Part shown: in pieces, positions 1 through 7,100 of the stretch
How the letters are laid out: each line of letters opens with the position of its first letter
Position numbering within the stretch: position 1 is the stretch's first letter
Assembly: GCA_016205965.1 (NCBI GenBank)
Contig: JACQSM010000080.1
Span: forward strand, 1-24,631
DNA length: 24,631 nt
Source: Candidatus Uhrbacteria bacterium
GTDB taxonomy: Bacteria; Patescibacteriota; Patescibacteriia; SG8-24
Reading direction: 5' to 3'
Notes under the pieces: model-generated
Database searches by the model: none
The model's input: only the letters and a program-made list of their open reading frames with translations
What the model was told of the DNA's origin: nothing
Position numbers and translations under genes: made by a program

Positions 1-107
1 AGTATTTCCATCTTATTGAGTGGATGCGGGAGCGGGGCTATGTCGGGGTTGATGAGGTCAAAAAACTTCAAGCGATAATGGAAAAGAAGGATTATATCGG
101 AATTTGA
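1..107 (+). CDS. C-terminal end of an unrecognised protein (5' truncated)
   Basis: An open frame enters from the window edge (first full codon at position 3) and ends with TGA at 105-107. The visible tail of 34 residues is charged and helical looking, containing WMRERGYVGVDEVKK and ending KKDYIGI. Only one base separates its stop from the methyltransferase ATG at 109, so the two are probably co-transcribed and translationally coupled. The function cannot be told from the tail. Being directly upstream of a DNA methyltransferase makes a restriction or phage-type partner possible, but that is only inference. Confidence 0.6.
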   Translation, partial: YFHLIEWMRERGYVGVDEVKKLQAIMEKKDYIGI

Positions 108-108
108 T

Positions 109-915
109 ATGCCTTCGGGGATTGAAAAATTTGTAAATAAAATCATTGAAGGTGATTGTTTGGAAGTTTTGCCACGTCTCCCGGATCAATCCATTGACAT
201 GATCCTTTGTGATCTTCCCTATGGAACGACACAAAATAAGTGGGACTGCGAAATACCACTTGATCAACTTTGGGGGCAATATGAAAGGATTATTAAACCA
301 AATGGAGTGATTGCCCTTACTTGTCAGGGCGTGTTTACCGCCAAGCTGATTTTGAGTAATGAAAGACTATTCAAATACAAAATTGTTTGGGAAAAATCAA
401 AACCAACGAATTTTTTGAACGCAAAAAAACAACCGCTAAGGAAGCACGAGGACATCTGCATTTTTTATAAACGCCAGCCCGTTTATCATCCGCAAATGAA
501 GGAGGGTAAGCCATACACCAAGGGTATTCGTAAAGACCAGCTTACCGGTAGTTATGGCGATTTTTCGCCCGTGGAGGTTAAAAGTGTCGACGGCAAGCGT
601 TATCCGTGCGATATTGTTTACTTCAAAACCGCCGAAAGCGAAGGCGGCGTTTATCATCCCACCCAAAAACCCGTTGAGCTTGGTCGCTACTTAATCAAAA
701 CGTTCACCGATCCCGGTAACATTGTATTGGATAACACGTGTGGTAGCGGCAGTTTCTTGGTTTCGGCAACCCTCGAAAATCGTCGCTTTATAGGCATTGA
801 AAAAAATGAGGATGTTCTTTTGCATAAAAAAGATTCCATTGATTACGTAAAAGTCTCCAGAAAAAGAATTGAAGAAGCGGTAAAAGAAACGCGCCGTCTG
901 CTTCAGAATGTTTAG
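109..915 (+). CDS. Site-specific DNA methyltransferase, beta class (N6-adenine or N4-cytosine)
   Basis: This protein transfers a methyl group from S-adenosylmethionine to an exocyclic amino group in DNA. The catalytic motif IV appears as DLPYG at residues 35-39 (a DPPY variant). The AdoMet-binding motif I, DNTCGSGSF, lies late at residues 208-216 and is followed by a conserved FIGIEKN segment. The order catalytic motif, target-recognition region, then AdoMet motif defines the beta class (PF01555, N6_N4_Mtase). The 268-residue length is normal, and DLPYGTTQNKWD is a form often met in phage-borne enzymes. The gene sits one base after the stop of a truncated upstream gene and overlaps the next small ORF by 8 bases. 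It is richer in A+T than the housekeeping genes further on, which fits acquired DNA. No restriction endonuclease is recognisable downstream. It could be an orphan or phage-derived enzyme, or the other half may lie in the truncated gene. Confidence 0.88.
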   Translation: MPSGIEKFVNKIIEGDCLEVLPRLPDQSIDMILCDLPYGTTQNKWDCEIPLDQLWGQYERIIKPNGVIALTCQGVFTAKLILSNERLFKYKIVWEKSKPTNFLNAKKQPLRKHEDICIFYKRQPVYHPQMKEGKPYTKGIRKDQLTGSYGDFSPVEVKSVDGKRYPCDIVYFKTAESEGGVYHPTQKPVELGRYLIKTFTDPGNIVLDNTCGSGSFLVSATLENRRFIGIEKNEDVLLHKKDSIDYVKVSRKRIEEAVKETRRLLQNV

Positions 916-1135
916 AAAAAATATGCGCGTGCCATTTTCCACCGCATTTCAAAATAACGCTGACGGAACAATTACGATAATCCGTCCGATTAGGGTTGGT
1001 GGCGTTGCTTTGAATAACGTTACGCTTAGCGGCGGGATCAATGTTGCCGGTGTAAATCTATACCAGCTACGAAATAAAGACCTCGAAGCCCATTACGAAA
1101 ATGGCGTCCTAGTCATTGATGGTTATTACAACTGA
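908..1135 (+). CDS. Small hypothetical protein, 75 aa
   Basis: I do not recognise this family. The sequence is polar, with alternating hydrophobic residues that suggest beta strands (GTITIIRPIRVGGV, then VTLSGGINVAGVNL, then GVLVIDGYYN). There is no signal peptide or membrane segment. The ATG at 908 overlaps the end of the methyltransferase gene by 8 bases; a second ATG at 923 would give a 70-residue protein starting MRVPFSTAF. The following membrane protein begins at or just before its stop, so this looks like a member of the same short operon. The compact coding arrangement supports a real gene, but its role is unknown. Confidence 0.6.
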   Translation: MFRKNMRVPFSTAFQNNADGTITIIRPIRVGGVALNNVTLSGGINVAGVNLYQLRNKDLEAHYENGVLVIDGYYN

Positions 1136-1139
1136 TCGT

Positions 1140-1571
1140 ATGGGCGACGAAGAAAGCAAAAAGCCCAACGATTTTGTACGCATCCCGCAAGAAGGCGGCG
1201 TAGTTGGTATTCCTGCAGGTTCGTCCCTTCAAGGTGTGGTGGCGCATTTGAGTGAAAAGACGAATTTCTTGACCATCGTTGCGTACGCAATAATTCTTGC
1301 CTTGTTCATCGGGTTCATTTCGGTGGTGTTTACGCTAGCGGGTATTTTGACAGACGCTTGGCGATTTAATGCTACATCTTATATTGACTATCAAACTAGC
1401 GTGAAAGACAACAATAAAAAATTTGAGGATGTGAATAGTAATATTGAAAAAATGCGTTCAGACGTTTCGGGCCTTGAAGAGAGCCTTTCCAAAATGGATA
1501 AAAAATTGGACACGATTAAAAATAATCAGTCGATGCCACCCACTGTAGTCGATCAAAAAGACGCCAGGTGA
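1140..1571 (+). CDS. Single-pass membrane protein with C-terminal coiled coil, hypothetical
   Basis: The start at 1140 (MGDEESKK) is preferred because it follows the upstream stop (1133-1135) by four bases. An in-frame ATG at 1116 would overlap that gene and add eight residues. The protein has a soluble N-terminal stretch of about 45 residues and one strong hydrophobic segment, FLTIVAYAIILALFIGFISV, extending through about residue 70. A C-terminal part of about 60 residues has heptad-like spacing (NSNIEKMRSDVSGLEESLSK) typical of a coiled coil. It is probably membrane anchored with the coiled coil on one side. I recognise no enzymatic motif. It is the last gene of the A+T-rich methyltransferase cluster; no hairpin terminator is evident in the roughly 100 bases after it. 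Confidence 0.65.
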   Translation: MGDEESKKPNDFVRIPQEGGVVGIPAGSSLQGVVAHLSEKTNFLTIVAYAIILALFIGFISVVFTLAGILTDAWRFNATSYIDYQTSVKDNNKKFEDVNSNIEKMRSDVSGLEESLSKMDKKLDTIKNNQSMPPTVVDQKDAR

Positions 1572-1641
1572 TTCGATACTAACTGTGAATGCTGTCCACG
1601 ATCCTAGAGCCAAGAGTAGCGATGTCTAATCCTCCTATTTG

Positions 1642-1670
1642 TTGATAAAATGTATACGCTAACGTAAATT
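1642..1670 (+). promoter_or_regulatory. Candidate sigma70-type promoter for the secreted FISUMP protein
   Basis: TTGATA at 1642-1647 is separated by 17 bases from TAAATT at 1665-1670. Only seven bases (gaggtgt) then precede the ATG at 1678, so initiation at the usual distance would give an almost leaderless mRNA. The same seven bases contain GAGG, which could alternatively serve as a ribosome binding site on a longer transcript. Confidence 0.45.
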
Positions 1671-1677
1671 GAGGTGT

Positions 1678-4062
1678 ATGTCCCTCGTTTTCCGCCCAAA
1701 CGTCAAAGGCTTTTTGGTAGCGGTCATTTTTGTATTTGGCGTTCTTTTTTCATTTCCAGTACAGGTGCAGGCCCAATCATGTCCTGCCAATATTGCCTAC
1801 GAAGGTGAGACCTATCCAGCTGTTCAGATAGGCACACAGTGCTGGATGGCCAAGAACCTGAATGTGGGTACATTCATTAGCAGCGGCGGATCTGTCGCAG
1901 AGGGCTGCTTAGATATTACAAACGGAACTCAATTTTGGGCTTGTCAGGGCGCGAGTGGGATTCAGAAATATTGCCAAAATAATCAGGAATCCGCTTGTAC
2001 TACCTACGGCGGTTACTATGAATGGGCGGAGATGATGGGATTTCCAGTCCAATGCAACAATACGAATTTTTCCAGCGGCAGCAGTTCATGCAGTACGGGC
2101 ACTACATACTCGATAAGTCAGCAGCATCGAGGAATCTGTCCAGCGGGTTGGCATATCCCAACCGAGGCAGAATGGCACACCTTGGAGCTGTATCTGACGG
2201 ATTCGAACATGCCCTGTGCGGCAGATCGTTACTCAACTAACGAATGGAGTTGCAGCAGTGCGGGGACAAAATTGCGCACTGGTGGCTCGTCAGGATTTGA
2301 TGGATTACTAGCAGGATGGCGGTACATGCACAACTCGTTCATCTATCCCAATGAACAGGGGCAATTCTGGAGCGCATCAAAATATAACAATAGTTATCAT
2401 GCATGGACGAGGATCATCAATAATACGGACGTGATTGCTCAAAGACCCATGGAAACCGCCGATGGTTTTTCGGTGCGATGTGTATTAGATAGCTGTACTT
2501 CGGATGATTGGGCCTGTTCAGATTGGGGATCGTGTTCTACTGACGGCATGCAATCGCGTTCCTGCACAAAAAGTTTTGATTGTCCGGCAGTTGAAACTTC
2601 GTCGCCGGCCACGAGTCAGCCGTGCGTGCCGACAAGTCCTGCGCCAGATAGGACACCGCCCATCTTAAGTCCCGTAAGTATTACATCCAGTCATGCCGGC
2701 CAGCCGTCACTTGCGACAAATGGCGACACTGTTAATTTGACCTTTTCCTCTAATGAGCCACTCTTTTGGTTTGCGGTAAATTGGAACATTGGAGGGCAAG
2801 CGGTAATTCTGCCGGGAGGTTACATAAATCTCAACGGAAATACGTGGGAGGCCCATTTACATGTGAAGGCGGAGGATTCAAATGGACTCGTCGGCTTCAC
2901 TATCAACTACGAGGATGTCGCTAGGAATAGTGGAACGACAGTTATCGCGACCACTGATGGGAGTTTTGTTATCGTAAACAATACAAGAGAGTGTACTCTT
3001 TCGGACTGGACCTGCGGTTCTTGGTCAGCGTGTTCATCTAGCGGCTCACAGAATAGGATTTGTGCAAAAATTGCGAATTGTGAGAGCGGGATCACGCCAT
3101 CATTGCAGCAAAACTGCTCGTCGAGTCAGCCAATTTGTACCGATTTTACGTATTCAGATTGGGGCCTGTGTACTAACGGCTGGCAATTCAGAGACATTGT
3201 TGCCACAGCACCAATGTCCTGTACCGGCGGCAATCCTGTCGTAAGCCAGCCCTGTCAGATCATGTGTACTGAAAGTGATTGGACATGCGGCGATTGGGTT
3301 GCGTGTGAATTTGGCGTTCAAAAAAGGACATGTTCAAAGTTAAAACAGTGTGAGGGAGGAGTTGTTCCTGCCCTGGAAAAATCTTGTCCCATTTCATGCG
3401 AAAGTAATAATGGCTGGAATTGTACAGAGTGGAGTGAGTGTGGCCCAGAAGGAAAACAGACACGGACCTGTGATCGATGCAAAAGCAATCCAGGCACCAG
3501 CCCGACGCTGGAGAAGCAATGTGTCTACAAACAGCCAGGAAAGGAACGGTTTAAAGAACGCGATGTTGTTGTTAAGGGTGTTGATCGGAAGACTTTGTAC
3601 TACTTAGCTGCAGACGGAAAAAGATACGTATTTCCCAATGCTTCCGTTTTTAAGAGTTGGTTCATTGATTACACCGACGTATACGCGTTGACCGACGATC
3701 AGCTGTTCGGATTGCCGCTAGGAGGAAACATTACATATCGTCCCGGCATAAAAATGGTCAAAATCGAAACTGATCCGAAGGTTTATGCCGTGGCACCAAA
3801 CGGTGTTTTGAGATGGGTCGTTTCTGAAAAAATTGCAGAACAGTTATATGGCTTTGACTGGAATAAGAAGATTGATGACGTGCCAGACGTATTTTTCATT
3901 AATTATTCTTTTGGTTCGGACATACATTCTGCTTCCGACTTCGACCCAATTTCCACATCCGCTGCGGCTACGAGTGTGAATGATGAAAAGAAAGTGTTGC
4001 GCTCTGATAAACCAAGGCTCTCAGATACCAAGCCGGACGTCGGCGAGGGGAAGAAAAAATAA
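1678..4062 (+). CDS. Secreted multidomain protein: FISUMP domain, Ig-like domain, TSP1-like cysteine repeats
   Basis: The ATG at 1678 is chosen because GAGG precedes it; a TTG at 1669 would add three residues. Residues 1-32 form a signal peptide (hydrophobic core FLVAVIFVFGVLFSF, likely cleavage after VQA). Residues 35-271 match the Fibrobacter succinogenes major paralogous domain (FISUMP): YPAVQIGTQCWMAKNLNVG near the start, CPAGWHIPTEAEW in the middle and FSVRCV at the end. A cysteine-rich repeat follows at about 273-317, then an Ig-like beta domain at about 324-433. Four more cysteine repeats run from 438 to about 615, built on a DWTCGxWxxC theme like thrombospondin type 1. The C-terminal domain (about 622-750) carries DGKRYVFPN and GGNITYRPG, a module widespread in CPR surface proteins. 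The tail is charged. It is probably exported and involved in surface contact or adhesion; that role is inferred. The gene is less G+C-rich than dnaE downstream. Confidence 0.85.
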   Translation: MSLVFRPNVKGFLVAVIFVFGVLFSFPVQVQAQSCPANIAYEGETYPAVQIGTQCWMAKNLNVGTFISSGGSVAEGCLDITNGTQFWACQGASGIQKYCQNNQESACTTYGGYYEWAEMMGFPVQCNNTNFSSGSSSCSTGTTYSISQQHRGICPAGWHIPTEAEWHTLELYLTDSNMPCAADRYSTNEWSCSSAGTKLRTGGSSGFDGLLAGWRYMHNSFIYPNEQGQFWSASKYNNSYHAWTRIINNTDVIAQRPMETADGFSVRCVLDSCTSDDWACSDWGSCSTDGMQSRSCTKSFDCPAVETSSPATSQPCVPTSPAPDRTPPILSPVSITSSHAGQPSLATNGDTVNLTFSSNEPLFWFAVNWNIGGQAVILPGGYINLNGNTWEAHLHVKAEDSNGLVGFTINYEDVARNSGTTVIATTDGSFVIVNNTRECTLSDWTCGSWSACSSSGSQNRICAKIANCESGITPSLQQNCSSSQPICTDFTYSDWGLCTNGWQFRDIVATAPMSCTGGNPVVSQPCQIMCTESDWTCGDWVACEFGVQKRTCSKLKQCEGGVVPALEKSCPISCESNNGWNCTEWSECGPEGKQTRTCDRCKSNPGTSPTLEKQCVYKQPGKERFKERDVVVKGVDRKTLYYLAADGKRYVFPNASVFKSWFIDYTDVYALTDDQLFGLPLGGNITYRPGIKMVKIETDPKVYAVAPNGVLRWVVSEKIAEQLYGFDWNKKIDDVPDVFFINYSFGSDIHSASDFDPISTSAAATSVNDEKKVLRSDKPRLSDTKPDVGEGKKK

Positions 4063-4121
4063 TTCAGTGTTGGAGAGTTGGGTCTTTAGAGTTCTGTTTC
4101 ATTGCCTCCCGCGCTAGATTT

Positions 4122-7100
4122 ATGCCCTCGCCGTTCATCCATCTCCACGTCCACAGCCATTATTCGCTCTTGCAGGCGCTGCCGCAGATCGACCCTTTGG
4201 TGAAGCGCGCCAAAGAGATGGGCATGGAGTCCCTCGCCCTGACCGACTACGGGGCGATGTATGGCATCATCGAGTTTTACGAGGCTTGCACCAAGGCGGG
4301 GATCAAACCGATCCTGGGGCTCGAGGCCTACATGGCTTTCGAAAAGCTGACCGACAAGCGGCCGCGCATCGACGACCGGACGACGCGGCTGGTGCTGCTG
4401 GCCGAAACGCTCGAAGGCTACAAAAATCTGATGCAGCTGTCGACCGCGGCTCACCTCGAGGGCTTTTACTATAAGCCGCGCATCGACAAGGACCTGTTGC
4501 GCGAGCATGCCAAGGGGCTCATCGGACTCTCCGGCGGGGCGCATGGCGAGATCGACAAGGCGCTGGCCATGGACGAGTTCGGTAAGGCCGAGGCTTTGGC
4601 CCGCGAGTACGAGGGGATCTTCGGCACAGGAAATTTTTTTCTCGAAGTCCAGGATCGGCCCGAGCAGGAAGAACAGCAGGCGCACAATCGCGAACTGCTG
4701 AAGTTGTCCGAGCGCACCGGCATTCCGCTGGTCGCGACCAAGGACGTCCATTATCTGGATCACGACGACGCCGAGGCCCATGACGTCTTGCTGTGCATCG
4801 GCAACGGCCGGACGGTCAACGAGGAGAACCGGTTCAGCATGCTCGGCGCCGACTACTCGTTCGTCTCGGCCGAGCACATGGTCGAAGCCTTCAAGGATTT
4901 TCCGGGCGCGGTCGAGAACACCGTCAAGATCGCCGAACGCTGCAACGTCAAGCTCGAACTCGGCAAATGGAACTTCGCCGACATCGGGATTCCCGAAGGC
5001 AAGAATTACAACACGCATCTGCGCGACCTGGCCTACGAAGGCATGGCCGCCAAGGCGCCGGAGATCACCGACGAAATAAAAACGCGCCTCGAGTACGAAC
5101 TCGACATCATCTGCAAGAAAGGTTATGCGCCGTACTTCCTGGTCGTTTCTGATTACGTCCAGTGGGCCCGGGCTCAGGCGATCATCTCGACCACTCGCGG
5201 TTCGGCGGCCGGTTCGCTCGTGTCCTATGCTATCGGCATCACCACGGTGAATCCGCTGGCTTACAAATTGCCGTTCGAGCGCTTTTTGAACCCGTTCCGG
5301 CCGTCGCCGCCGGATGTCGATATGGACTTCGCCGACGAACGCCGCGACGAGGTCATCGCGTACGTCACCGATAAGTATGGCAAGGACAAAGTCGCCCAGA
5401 TCTGCACCTTCGGAACGATGGCGGCCCGGGCGGCGGTGCGCGACGTCGGCCGCGGCCTCGGCCTGCCCTACGGTTTCGTCGACCGCGTGGCCAAGATGAT
5501 CCCGATGGGCAGCCAGGGTTTTCCGATGACCGTCGAGCGGGCGCTCGAGGAGAACGCCGAACTCAAGAAGCTGGCCGACGATGACGCCCAGGTCAAGCGG
5601 CTGATCGACTTGGCCCAGCGCGTCGAAGGCTGCGCCCGCCACGTCTCGGTCCATGCCGCCGGCGTGGTCATTGCGCCGCGGCCGCTGACCGATTTCACGC
5701 CGCTGCAGCGCGAACCCGGCGGCGACAAGATCATCACCCAGTACGAAATGCACGCGGTCGAGCAGGCCGGCGTGTTGAAGTCCGACTTCCTGGGCATCCG
5801 CAACCTGTCGATCTTGGGATTGGCGGTGAAGATCATCAAGCAGACCAAGGGCGTCGATATCGACATCCAGAACCTGCCGCTCGACGACGAGCTGACCTAC
5901 AAGCGCCTGGCCGACGGCGACACCATCGGCCTGTTCCAGCTGGGCGGCTCGGGCATGACCCGCTACCTCAAGGAACTCAAACCGTCCAACATCTTCGACA
6001 TCATGGCCATGGTGGCGTTGTTCCGTCCGGGTCCGATGGATTCAATTCCGGATTTCATCCGCCGCAAACACAATCCCAAGCTGATCACCTATTTGGATCC
6101 GCGGCTCAAAGAAATTTTGTCGATGTCGTACGGCATCATCACCTATCAGGACGACGTGCTGCTCACCGCCATCAACCTGGCCGGCTACAACTGGGAGGAG
6201 GCCGACAAGCTCCGCAAGGCCATGGGAAAAAAGATTCCGGCGGAAATGGCGGCCCAGAAAGAAAAATTCTTGAGCGGCTGCGTCAAGAACGGCCTGACCA
6301 AAGACAAGTCCAACGAGCTCTGGAAGCTGATCGAGCCTTTTGCGGCTTACGGTTTCAACAAATGTTTGACGGGGGATACCAAGATCATGGATCCGGCGGA
6401 TGGTTCATATCGCACGCTGCGGGAAATGTTCGAAGATGGTCGCAGCGGACAAGTCGTTGCGTTGCAATCGGACCGCAAGGTGCGGGCTGAAAAACGCTTT
6501 CAGGCGATCAGTAATGGTAAAAAACCTGTCTTTGAGCTGGTCACGCGATCGGGACGACGCATCAGAGCGACGGCCAATCATCCTTTCATGACCATGAATG
6601 GCTGGACGCGGCTCGATGATTTGCAGCAGGGCGCGCGGATCGCCTTGGCGCGGCGGTTGCCATGCGGGCCCGGTGCCGGGGGAGATGAGCGGCGCTGGCG
6701 CACTCTCGGGTACCTTATTGCCGAGGGCAATCTTTGCCATCCCCACGGCATATATTTTTATTCGACGCGCGACGAAGAAATACAGGACTTCATCGCCAGT
6801 CTGGAACCGTTCGAAAACTGCAAAACGACGATAGACCGATCGAAGTCGGCAGCGTCGGTGTATGTGGGAAAACGCGATCCGCGACAAAGAAACGGCTTGC
6901 GCTCCTGGCTCGATGAACTCGGTGTCATGGGCAAGAGGGCGACTGAAAAGTTTTTGCCCGCCGCTGCGTACACTTTGAACTCTTCGGAACTCAGCCAGCT
7001 GCTAGGCGGAATGTGGCAAGGAGACGGCTGTATTCATCCGTCGGCGGGAGGACAGATCTTTTACGCGACCAGTTCCGCCGGTTTGGCCGAACAGGTCCAG

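Noticed and set aside
2494..3522. Cysteine-rich repeats considered as DNA-level tandem repeats or a CRISPR array
   Set aside because: The repetition is in protein pattern only; the DNA units differ and spacing is uneven.
4086..5753. Long minus-strand open frame of 555 codons opposite dnaE
   Set aside because: It lies wholly on the antisense of a clear DnaE PHP and catalytic region, has no recognisable motif, and is the expected shadow of a G+C-rich gene.
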